DNA of 14,919 nt from Ruminococcus flavefaciens (GCA_004556875.1 SFFP01000025.1:1-14919), one strand, 5' to 3'; shown: positions 1-5,765, counted from the first letter of the stretch. Made by a program: numbers and translations. Notes: generated by a model from the sequence alone, not told the origin.

Positions 1-36
1 TTCCCTTCCTTCCCTTCCTTCCCTTCATTCCCTTCA
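1..36. repeat. 9-bp polypyrimidine tandem repeat (4 units, may extend left of the window)
   Basis: Four tandem 9-mers: TTCCCTTCC twice, then TTCCCTTCA twice. The array begins at base 1, so it may continue outside the window. An 11-bp inverse match (GGAAGGAAGGG) lies at 101-111, so bases 3-13 could pair with it across about 88 bp. No coding function is visible. Confidence 0.8.
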
Positions 37-187
37 TTTATCACATTAACTTGCTAAAGTATATTGCTCAGGCAGTTTCAAGAAAAGGAACATAAGGAAT
101 GGAAGGAAGGGGTGGTATTTATTGTAACCGCCAGACCCATGAGGATATTTTCGGGGTCAGCTCACTGACAACTACTACCTAAATAGA
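37..187. other. Non-coding stretch upstream of the pta promoter
   Basis: No convincing gene is seen. It contains a purine-rich segment (96-112) complementary to the left-edge repeat and a small hairpin, GTCAG-ctca-CTGAC, at 156-169. The hairpin has no T-tract and is not a convincing terminator. Confidence 0.5.
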
Positions 188-216
188 TTGACTTTGCAAA
201 GCAACTGTGATATAAT
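188..216 (+). promoter_or_regulatory. Sigma-A promoter of pta
   Basis: TTGACT (188-193) and TATAAT (211-216) are separated by exactly 17 bp. This is one base from the full housekeeping consensus and predicts transcription starting near 223, about 30 nt before the pta start codon. No operator-like repeat overlaps it, so strong constitutive expression is inferred. Confidence 0.85.
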
Positions 217-254
217 AGTAAGGTAAAATTTAAATCCAATGGAGGTATCTCAAA

Positions 255-1271
255 ATGGGAATGTTTGACAAGCTTATAGCAAACCTTAAATCCAGCAAGA
301 AAACTATCGTCTTCACTGAGGGAAGCGATCCTCGTATCCTCTCCGCAGCTGACAGACTTATCAAGGAAAACCTCATGGGCGTTATCCTCTGCGGCAACGT
401 TGACGAGGTAAAGGCTGCTGCTAAGAACGGCGGCTTCAATATCGACAGCGCAGAGATCCTTGACCCTGCTACATACCCTGAAATGGACGCTCTCGTTGCT
501 CAGATGGTAGAGCTCAGAAAGGGCAAAATGACTGAGGAAGAGTGCCGCGCTGCTCTCTCAAAGTCAAACTACTTCGGAACAATGCTCGTTAAGGCTGGCA
601 AGGCTGACGCTCTTCTCGGCGGTGCTACATACTCAACAGCTGACACAGTAAGACCTGCTCTCCAGATAATCAAGACCAAGAAGGGTTCTAACCTCGTAAG
701 CTCTTCATTCATTCTCTTCCGCGAAAAGGACGGCAAGGAAGAAAAGATAGCTATGGGCGACTGCGCTATCAACCTCGGCTACACAGACAGACTCGACAAG
801 GACGGCAACGTTGTTCTCTCAGCTGCAAGACAGCTTGCAGAGGTTGCTGTTGAGACTGCAAAGACAGCTGATTTCTTCGGCATTGACCCTAAGGTAGCAG
901 TTCTCAGCTTCTCTACATACGGCTCAGGCAAGGGCGGCACAGTTCAGCTCAGCCACGACGCTGTTATCGAGGCAAGAAATATCGACCCGAATCTCGTTAT
1001 CGACGGTGAGTTCCAGTTCGACGCTGCTGTTTCCGCAGAAGTTGCTAAGACAAAGTGCCCTGACTCAAAGGTTGCAGGACAGGCTAATACTTTCATCTTC
1101 CCACTTATCGAAGCAGGCAACATCGGCTACAAGATAGCTCAGAGACTTGGCGGCTATGAAGCTTACGGTCCTATTCTCCAGGGTCTTAACGCTCCTATCA
1201 ACGACCTTTCAAGAGGCTGCAACGCTGACGAAGTTTACAAAATGGCTATCATCACAGCCGGCATGGCTTAA
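255..1271 (+). CDS. pta: Phosphate acetyltransferase
   Basis: Converts acetyl-CoA and phosphate to acetyl phosphate and CoA in the cytoplasm, the first step of acetate formation with ATP gain in anaerobes. The 338-residue length fits the short, single-domain Pta class. The family signature SFSTYGS is at residues 218-224, DGEFQFDAA at 250-258, and the C-terminal active-site region with EAGNIGYKIAQRLGG (286-300), GPILQGLN (305-312) and NDLSRG (316-321) carries the Ser and Arg expected for catalysis. GGAGG at 241-245 is 9 nt before the ATG at 255; the second ATG at 261 is too far from it. The gene is alone on its strand: acetate kinase, often adjacent, is not here. A near-consensus promoter sits directly upstream. 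Confidence 0.96.
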   Translation: MGMFDKLIANLKSSKKTIVFTEGSDPRILSAADRLIKENLMGVILCGNVDEVKAAAKNGGFNIDSAEILDPATYPEMDALVAQMVELRKGKMTEEECRAALSKSNYFGTMLVKAGKADALLGGATYSTADTVRPALQIIKTKKGSNLVSSSFILFREKDGKEEKIAMGDCAINLGYTDRLDKDGNVVLSAARQLAEVAVETAKTADFFGIDPKVAVLSFSTYGSGKGGTVQLSHDAVIEARNIDPNLVIDGEFQFDAAVSAEVAKTKCPDSKVAGQANTFIFPLIEAGNIGYKIAQRLGGYEAYGPILQGLNAPINDLSRGCNADEVYKMAIITAGMA

Positions 1272-1286
1272 GCGGAGAGCCTCCGC
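1272..1286 (+). repeat. Small hairpin directly after the pta stop codon
   Basis: GCGGAG-agc-CTCCGC, a perfect 6-bp stem with a 3-nt loop, starts at the base after the pta stop. It has no T-run, so it is a weak terminator candidate. It occupies the position, just before ACCCTAACC, that a GCAGCGT-type palindrome occupies in the second 78-bp repeat. Confidence 0.6.
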
Positions 1287-1360
1287 ACCCTAACCACGTT
1301 GTCGCTCGTAAACTCGCTCACTCTTAACAAAATCGTTAATTGTACATCGCTTACGGCACA
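1283..1360. repeat. 78-bp intergenic direct repeat, copy 1
   Basis: Matches 1399-1476 at 75 of 78 positions with no gaps. The three differences all lie in the 6-nt loop (1329-1334, AAAATC) of a small hairpin with stems TTAAC (1324-1328) and GTTAA (1335-1339); both stems are unchanged between copies. No open reading frame of note runs through it. It looks like a dispersed intergenic element, but copy number elsewhere is unknown. Confidence 0.85.
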
Positions 1361-1372
1361 ATATATAAAATC

Positions 1373-1391
1373 GGGACTGCGTTTTTTGCAG
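1373..1391. repeat. Partial copy of the pta/anti-sigma terminator
   Basis: GGGACTGCGTTTTTTGCAG matches the left arm, loop and first half of the right arm of the terminator at 1566-1584 at 18 of 19 positions. It then switches to CGTGACG of the repeat family rather than completing TCCC. The last four bases, GCAG, belong to both elements, which suggests a recombination junction. A shorter AAAATCGGGACT copy is at 1492-1503. Confidence 0.65.
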
Positions 1392-1398
1392 CGTGACG

Positions 1399-1476
1399 CC
1401 GCACCCTAACCACGTTGTCGCTCGTAAACTCGCTCACTCTTAACTAAAATGTTAATTGTACATCGCTTACGGCACA
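1399..1476. repeat. 78-bp intergenic direct repeat, copy 2
   Basis: Second copy of the element at 1283-1360. Its internal hairpin has stems at 1440-1444 and 1451-1455 with loop TAAAAT. It is preceded by GCAGCGTGACGCCGC (1388-1402), an imperfect palindrome that recurs almost unchanged at 3723-3737 upstream of the AlbA_2 gene. Confidence 0.85.
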
Positions 1477-1510
1477 AGCTGAATTAATAAAAAAATCGGG
1501 ACTATATGTA

Positions 1511-1525
1511 GGGGACGGCGTCCCC
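1511..1525. repeat. GGGGAC-ggc-GTCCCC palindrome
   Basis: A perfect 6-bp GC-rich inverted repeat with a 3-bp centre, followed by GACGTCCCGC. Short GC-rich palindromes of this kind are common dispersed intergenic elements in Clostridia. No T-run follows, so it is not called a terminator. Confidence 0.6.
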
Positions 1526-1565
1526 GACGTCCCGCAATTCATGCAACAATATAATTATAAAAAAT

Positions 1566-1600
1566 GGGACTGCGTTTATTGCAGTCCCTTCTTGTTTTTA
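1566..1600. terminator. Bidirectional terminator between pta and the anti-sigma gene
   Basis: Perfect 8-bp stem GGGACTGC (1566-1573) / GCAGTCCC (1581-1588) with a 7-nt loop. On the + strand it is followed by TTCTTGTTTTT. On the - strand the A-rich run before the stem supplies the T-tract. It sits between convergent genes and can serve both. Confidence 0.9.
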
Positions 1601-1626
1601 TTCGACAGGCTTTTCCGTAACATCGC

Positions 1627-2541
1627 TTATGCGCCATCTTCCACGGCTTCGGTGCTGACCTCGGTTTCATCAAAAATGGGAGTTATCCAGATATTGCCTA
1701 TGCGCAAGCCGTCCTCGGTGTTCACGATGGTAAATATGGTCTTAAGAGTAGTATTATCATTTCTTACTATGACAGTTGCGGTTATATTGCCGCCGTCATC
1801 GGTATACTCATTCATCTCATATTCGTTGGATGAAAAAATATTTGTGTCATCATCATGGTGGTTCGATTCGTGATAATATCCGTCCTCAGTGACACAGAAA
1901 AGCGGATCGCTCATATTATCATCTTTTTCCCCTATGCACTCTTTGAGTATCATCTGTCCGCACTCATTATCGAATATTTCAAAGCAGCGCTTTTCTATAT
2001 CTGCCCATGTGGGATATTTCGGGTCGGTAACGCGGTAATAGTCTCTGCGAAATTCGCCTCCGCTGATCTGCTCACTGGTCTTTGTAACAACATCTGACTT
2101 GTCAACTTCAAGGCTTCCTCCATTAATAACGCCCATAAAATCCATGCAATCGTCAATGAGTCCCTTTGCAATTACCTCTGCGTCAGCTTCCTCGGCTTCG
2201 GTCTGCTCATTTGTAAGGGCTTCTGTGGTCTCTGCTAAGGTTCCCTCAAGCTGGGTCGATGCCCTCCAGCCGCTGCGGCTGATATAGTACATACTGCCGC
2301 CTATTCCGCCTGTGAGAAGAACCGCCGCTGCTGCAATGCTTACGCCCTTATACCACTTAGGTCTGCGGTATTTCTCAACTCCCGATACGTCAATACTGCT
2401 ATTGTCATTTTTTATATCAAACTTTCTTTTACTCATGGCGTACAGCCTCTCTTTCTGCTCGTCTTTGAGGACGGGATACTCCTTAGAGAGTCTTTCTGCC
2501 GTGTTATTGTCTATGTCATTGAATACATCGTCTGTTCTCAC
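1627..2541 (-). CDS. Anti-sigma-factor-like single-pass membrane protein
   Basis: The 304-residue protein has a charged cytoplasmic N-terminus (1-63), one hydrophobic segment (about 64-87, rich in Ala, Gly, Ile) and a long acidic outer domain (90-304) of unknown fold. The layout, and its place directly downstream of an ECF-like sigma gene, suggest it restrains that sigma factor; no named anti-sigma domain is recognised from sequence alone. The N-terminal stretch with RLSKEYPVLKDEQKERLYAM (17-36) would be the likely sigma-binding part. It starts with GTG at 2541, and GTGA overlaps the sigma stop codon by 4 bp. GGGGAGGG (2548-2555) lies 6 nt upstream, so translation is coupled but also has its own strong binding site. 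If the sigma gene is broken, this gene may have lost its partner. Confidence 0.75.
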   Translation of the reverse strand: MRTDDVFNDIDNNTAERLSKEYPVLKDEQKERLYAMSKRKFDIKNDNSSIDVSGVEKYRRPKWYKGVSIAAAAVLLTGGIGGSMYYISRSGWRASTQLEGTLAETTEALTNEQTEAEEADAEVIAKGLIDDCMDFMGVINGGSLEVDKSDVVTKTSEQISGGEFRRDYYRVTDPKYPTWADIEKRCFEIFDNECGQMILKECIGEKDDNMSDPLFCVTEDGYYHESNHHDDDTNIFSSNEYEMNEYTDDGGNITATVIVRNDNTTLKTIFTIVNTEDGLRIGNIWITPIFDETEVSTEAVEDGA

Positions 2542-3056
2542 TGAAATCCCTCCCCTGTGATACCTGCCGCGCTCAGTAGTTCCCTGAGTTTTTTCCGTGA
2601 CCTGCTCAGCCTTTTCTGCACAGCAGTATCGCTCAGTCCCACAAGCTCGGCTATCTGCTTGGTTTTCATTCCGTAGTAATAGAAGTAAACGATGATAGAC
2701 GAATCAGGCTCACTAAGACTTTTAACGCAGTCGAATACTGACTCACGCAAAGCCGAAAGCTCCGCAGACTCATCGACTCTGATATCGGAAGAAAGCTCAC
2801 CTATGCTCTCCGACTCAATAGATACCGTAGTATCATTTTTGTGAGAAAGCCGCCTGAAATAGCCTATGGCAGTACGTTTTGCAATTGTTCCTATCAAGCC
2901 TTTCAGGTCTCCGTCAGTATCCGTATTGCTTTCAAGATAACGGAATACCGCCGCAAACGTATCGCTGAGACACTCGTCCGTGTCCTCGCTTGTACCGCAG
3001 CCTTTCAGCTTATTGGCGCATATGGCATAAACGTATCCGCAGTATTCATCAAACAA
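2538..3056 (-). CDS. Sigma-70 family (ECF-like) RNA polymerase sigma factor, N-terminally interrupted
   Basis: The 172-residue frame holds a region-2-like part (1-72, including EDTDECLSDTFAAVFRYLE and KRTAIGYFRRL) and a clear region-4 helix-turn-helix (about 105-162, with MKTKQIAELVGLSDTAVQKR at 130-149). It should direct RNA polymerase to a small regulon, with the downstream membrane protein as its restraint. The only start in frame is a TTG at 3056 with no good ribosome binding site. Two codons upstream is an in-frame TGA (3060-3062), and beyond it an 18-codon family-like N-terminus with an excellent binding site. The intact gene would have about 192 codons, the usual size. Either the gene is a recent pseudogene, expression depends on reinitiation or read-through, or the TGA is a sequencing error. 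Confidence 0.75.
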   Translation of the reverse strand: MFDEYCGYVYAICANKLKGCGTSEDTDECLSDTFAAVFRYLESNTDTDGDLKGLIGTIAKRTAIGYFRRLSHKNDTTVSIESESIGELSSDIRVDESAELSALRESVFDCVKSLSEPDSSIIVYFYYYGMKTKQIAELVGLSDTAVQKRLSRSRKKLRELLSAAGITGEGFQ

Positions 3057-3059
3057 CGC

Positions 3060-3116
3060 TCATCTGCCTGCTTCGGCTGACTGCTCCATTTTACGGCGCA
3101 GTTCTTTGTCTGTCAT
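3060..3116 (-). pseudogene. Detached N-terminal segment of the sigma-70 factor, ended by an in-frame TGA
   Basis: ATG at 3116 opens MTDKELRRKMEQSAEAGR and then TGA at 3062-3060. It is in frame with the sigma body, which resumes as A-L-FDEYCGYVYAI. The reading G-R-stop-A-L-F fits a family pattern in which an Arg often precedes ALF, so a CGA-to-TGA change is the simplest history (inferred). AAAGGGGTGA at 3121-3130 is ideally spaced for this ATG, or for the adjacent ATG at 3119, not for the TTG at 3056. Confidence 0.7.
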
Positions 3117-3120
3117 CATT

Positions 3121-3130
3121 TCACCCCTTT
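3121..3130 (-). promoter_or_regulatory. Strong ribosome binding site of the sigma gene
   Basis: On the - strand this reads AAAGGGGTGA, with GGGG 7 nt before the ATG at 3116 and 4 nt before the ATG at 3119. It supports the upstream ATG as the original sigma start, because the TTG at 3056 has nothing comparable. Confidence 0.8.
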
Positions 3131-3155
3131 GAATGCATTCATATACTACACTCGC

Positions 3156-3179
3156 TCTGACCTGCGTTTTTCTGACCTG
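3156..3179. repeat. Repeated 9-mer TCTGACCTG in the sigma promoter region
   Basis: TCTGACCTG at 3156-3164 and again at 3171-3179, 15 bp from start to start, which puts the copies about 1.5 helical turns apart. The pair lies about 40-60 bp upstream of the sigma ATG. No convincing sigma-A promoter was found here, so it could be part of an autoregulated promoter or a regulator site; this is only inferred from position. Confidence 0.4.
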
Positions 3180-3185
3180 TTTACC

Positions 3186-3223
3186 AAAAAAAAGGGAGAG
3201 GCATTTACGCAAGTCTCTCCCTT
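3186..3223 (-). terminator. Terminator after the AlbA_2 gene
   Basis: Read leftward, AAGGGAGAG (3223-3215) pairs with CTCTCCCTT (3200-3192) across a 14-nt loop, and eight Ts follow (3193-3186). It ends transcription 10 bp after the AlbA_2 stop codon and separates it from the sigma gene. Confidence 0.9.
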
Positions 3224-3232
3224 AGATACGAA

Positions 3233-3685
3233 TTACTTTATTTGTCTGAGCATTTCAGCGACTTCCTCGATACTGCATTTATAGTCGCCGTCGCCGCTTC
3301 GCTTATAAGTTCCCGTATATGGACTTCCGCCGATGTAAATGGGTTCTTCGCCCTTTTTCACACGGGGGACATTGATAACGATGATATGCTTTCCCTCAGT
3401 CTCTACCATACGAACGTCATTCTCGGTGAGGATATTGCGGCTCACCTTTCTGCGGTCGTTCATAATGTCCCAGAAGTCGCTGATAAGCCACTCAGGGTCG
3501 GGCAGGTCTACAGGGTGGAGGGATTTGTCCTTATACTCCTCAACGCCGAGAAGAATGATGCCGCCGAGGGTATTTGCGAAAGCGGAGTATGTTTCCCAGA
3601 GACTATCGGGCAGTCCGCCTGTAGCCTTTTTAGCTTCTATTCGATTATTCTCCTTGTATTTCTCGATTTTATTAAGGTCTATCAT
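3233..3685 (-). CDS. Stand-alone AlbA_2 (Schlafen-like) domain protein
   Basis: The 150 residues match the N-terminal AlbA_2 putative DNA/nucleotide-binding domain of COG2865-type regulators. Visible features are E18-AKKA, the Trp-Glu-Tyr-SAFANTLGGIILLGVEE block (about 30-50), a central V-R-E-strand segment, and the C-terminal YIGGSPYTGTYKRSGDGDYKCS turn region (about 116-138). Family members are usually several hundred residues with a helicase-like or winged-helix part after this domain; this one stops shortly after the domain at EMLRQIK, and a strong terminator follows. It is therefore either a true mini-version or a stable C-terminal truncation. Molecular target unknown. It lies 94 bp downstream of ligA and may be co-transcribed with it. 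Its leader is unusual (see the tandem units at 3691-3748). Confidence 0.8.
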   Translation of the reverse strand: MIDLNKIEKYKENNRIEAKKATGGLPDSLWETYSAFANTLGGIILLGVEEYKDKSLHPVDLPDPEWLISDFWDIMNDRRKVSRNILTENDVRMVETEGKHIIVINVPRVKKGEEPIYIGGSPYTGTYKRSGDGDYKCSIEEVAEMLRQIK

Positions 3686-3690
3686 ATCAT

Positions 3691-3748
3691 TCAGCAGCGT
3701 AACGCTGCCCCCTTTCTAATCAGCAGCGTGACGCTGCACCCTTTCTAA
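3691..3748 (-). repeat. Two 29-bp tandem units, each with an SD-like run and a hairpin, in the AlbA_2 leader
   Basis: Units at 3691-3719 and 3720-3748 agree at 27 of 29 positions. Read leftward each has TTAGAAAGGG, then a palindrome (GCAGCGT-t-ACGCTGC or GCAGCGT-c-ACGCTGC), then TGA. The purine run nearest the gene is about 22 nt from the ATG at 3685, too far for a normal ribosome binding site unless the hairpin between them folds. The single-base differences fall in the hairpin centre and in the G-run, so pairing is kept. The palindrome recurs at 1388-1402. Confidence 0.75.
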
Positions 3749-3779
3749 GCACTGCTAACTACTCTCTACTTACTGATAA
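3749..3779. other. Low-complexity ACTACT-rich spacer after ligA
   Basis: Short imperfect repeats of TAACTACTC/CTACTTACTGA type fill the space between ligA and the tandem units and continue into the last codons of ligA. No promoter is apparent, which favours co-transcription of ligA and the AlbA_2 gene. Confidence 0.4.
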
Positions 3780-5735
3780 CTACTCACTGATCAAAGCCTG
3801 AAATTCTTCCTCAGTGATTATGGGCACACCGAGTTCCTTTGCGGTCTTGTTCTTAGTGGAGTTTGACAGCGAATCGTTATTGATAAGGTAATCCGTCTTT
3901 GAGGATACCGAACCTGCCGCCTTGCCGCCGTTCTGCTCGATAAAGGCTTTAAGCTCGTTTCTGTTCTTCCATATGTGAACAGAACCTGTTATAACAAAGG
4001 TCTTGCCTGCAATGGCTGACTCACCGTTCACTGCTTCGGCTTCCGCTATTTCAAGCTCTTCAAGCAGTCCGTGGAACTCCGCAAGATTGCGCTCATCTCT
4101 GAAAAAGCTCACATAGTCATTTGCAAGCACCTCGCCTATTCCGTCTATAGCCGTAAGCTCAGCCGTTGAAAGCTTTTCTATCTCCTCGGCAGTGGTATAC
4201 TTTCCGCAGATAAGCCTTGAAGCCTGTCTGCCTATATTCGGGATACCAAGAGCGTAAAGTACGCGGCTCAGCTCAGTTTTTCTCGAAGCCTCAACTGCGT
4301 CTTTCAGCTTCTGATAGGACTTCTCGCCAAATCCCTCAAGAGTCACTATCTTGAACTTGTGGTCATCAAGGTGATAAAAGTCCCTGAACTCGCGGACAAA
4401 TCCCTCTGAAACAAGAGTCTCGATAGTAGCCGTTGACATTCCCACGATGTTCATGGCATCACGCTGAACGAAATGCTCGAATTTGCCTATATGCTTTGCA
4501 GCGCAGTCCTTATTTGGACAGACAAGTGTCTCAACGTCATCGTCAGATGTGCGGACTTCCGTACCTGCTCCGCAGACAGGGCATACAGCAGGTATCTCAA
4601 GGCTTCCCGAGCCTGTCTTGTTTTCAAGCACCTGCGGTATTATCATGTTAGCCTTGAATATAGTCAGTGTATCGCCTATTCCCAATCGCAGCTGCTTCAC
4701 TATGCTGAGATTATGCACAGAAGCGCGTGAGACCGTAGTTCCCTCCAGTTCAACAGGGTCAAATATAGCCACAGGATTGAGCAGACCTGTTCGGCTTGCG
4801 GACCACTCAACCTCACGGAGAGTCGTGTCGGCAGTCTCGTCACGCCACTTGAAAGCTATACCGTTTCTCGGTGCATGGGAAGTCTCACCGAGACTGAGCC
4901 CGTAAGCTACATCGTCATACATTAGCACAAGACCGTCCGATGGAAATTCGTTCTCGGTTATGGACTTTTCAAAGTCCGCAACTGCTCCCCTTACGCTGTC
5001 AGAGTCCACAAGAACGCCGTAAACTCGCTGAAAGCCAAGCTCTTCAAGCCAGTCGAGCCTGCGGGAGAAAGAGTTCTCATCATACCCCTCAGCAGACACA
5101 AGATTGAAAGCAAAGAAGTTGATATTTCTCTCAGCCGTCACTCGTGAGTCAAGATTGCGGACAGTTCCCACGCAGAGATTTCGTGGGTTTTTGTACTTAG
5201 CACCGTCCTCTATTTCGGCGTTCACCTTTTCAAAGTCCTTGTACTTCATCAGCGACTCGCCGCGGACTACCATACGTCCGCTGAAAGGTATACGTGCAGG
5301 TATTCCCTTGATATGTCTCGCATTAGCGGTAATATCCTCGCCTATCTCACCGTTTCCGCGAGTTACCGCCTGTATCAGTTCACCGCCCTCATAAGTCAGC
5401 ACCAGTGTAAGACCGTCAAGCTTCCAGCTGAGAAATCCCTTGTGCTCGCCCAGCCAGCTTTCAAGCTCGTCCACGCTCTTAGTCTTGTCAAGGGACAGCA
5501 TTTTTGAAGTGTGGCGTATTTTCTGAAGTGCCGACGATACCTCATAACCAACGGTCTGAGTACGGCTTCCGCTGAGAATTACACCTGTCTTTTTTTCAAG
5601 AGCTTCAAGCTCGTCGTATAAGTCATCATACTGTTTATCGGACATTATCTCAACGCCTGTGTTATAATAAGCGTCTGCCGCCTTTGCAAGCAGTTCGTTG
5701 AGTTCTTCCATTCGTTTTATATCATTTACAGCCAT
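3780..5735 (-). CDS. ligA: NAD-dependent DNA ligase, divergent clostridial LigA type
   Basis: Seals nicks in duplex DNA using NAD+, forming an enzyme-AMP intermediate. Order: Ia-like N-terminus (1-60), adenylation domain with KLDG (105-108; K105 the nucleophile), VVRGE (157-161), DGLVLM (267-272) and FKW (295-297), OB fold (about 315-372, RTGLLNPVA and GTTVSRASVHN), four-Cys zinc finger (C385, C388, C406, C411), helix-hairpin-helix repeats (about 480-545) and a BRCT domain (about 575-651). Length is near the usual 660-680. It departs from standard LigA: NPRNLCVGTVRNLD replaces NPRNAAAGSLRQLD, Met272 stands where motif IV normally has Lys, and Ser103 replaces the Glu two residues before the catalytic Lys. 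These mark a paralogous clade seen in Clostridia (from memory), so a second, canonical ligA may exist. AAAGGAG is 8 nt before the ATG. Confidence 0.93.
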   Translation of the reverse strand: MAVNDIKRMEELNELLAKAADAYYNTGVEIMSDKQYDDLYDELEALEKKTGVILSGSRTQTVGYEVSSALQKIRHTSKMLSLDKTKSVDELESWLGEHKGFLSWKLDGLTLVLTYEGGELIQAVTRGNGEIGEDITANARHIKGIPARIPFSGRMVVRGESLMKYKDFEKVNAEIEDGAKYKNPRNLCVGTVRNLDSRVTAERNINFFAFNLVSAEGYDENSFSRRLDWLEELGFQRVYGVLVDSDSVRGAVADFEKSITENEFPSDGLVLMYDDVAYGLSLGETSHAPRNGIAFKWRDETADTTLREVEWSASRTGLLNPVAIFDPVELEGTTVSRASVHNLSIVKQLRLGIGDTLTIFKANMIIPQVLENKTGSGSLEIPAVCPVCGAGTEVRTSDDDVETLVCPNKDCAAKHIGKFEHFVQRDAMNIVGMSTATIETLVSEGFVREFRDFYHLDDHKFKIVTLEGFGEKSYQKLKDAVEASRKTELSRVLYALGIPNIGRQASRLICGKYTTAEEIEKLSTAELTAIDGIGEVLANDYVSFFRDERNLAEFHGLLEELEIAEAEAVNGESAIAGKTFVITGSVHIWKNRNELKAFIEQNGGKAAGSVSSKTDYLINNDSLSNSTKNKTAKELGVPIITEEEFQALISE

Positions 5736-5765
5736 ATCGGTAACTCCTTTTGCGTGAGTTGATAA

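Noticed and set aside
1272..1286. Intrinsic terminator directly after pta
   Set aside because: The hairpin is perfect, but no T-run follows. The terminator at 1566-1600 is far better.
1283..1476. CRISPR array
   Set aside because: Only two long copies (78 bp) with a 38-bp gap that itself contains terminator sequence; no regular repeat-spacer pattern and no cas gene.
1541..1873. 110-residue + strand reading frame after pta
   Set aside because: It begins in the spacer, runs through the terminator stem and then antisense to the anti-sigma gene; no ribosome binding site.
3060..3062. TGA in the sigma gene read as selenocysteine or as a reassigned codon
   Set aside because: No selenocysteine insertion hairpin was recognised after it and the position is not a redox site. 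TGA is a genuine stop for the sigma gene's own 3' end, fhs and tsaE, so the code is standard.
3242..3748. 168-residue + strand reading frame opposite the AlbA_2 gene
   Set aside because: Antisense shadow of a recognisable gene. Its protein resembles no family and it crosses the tandem leader units.
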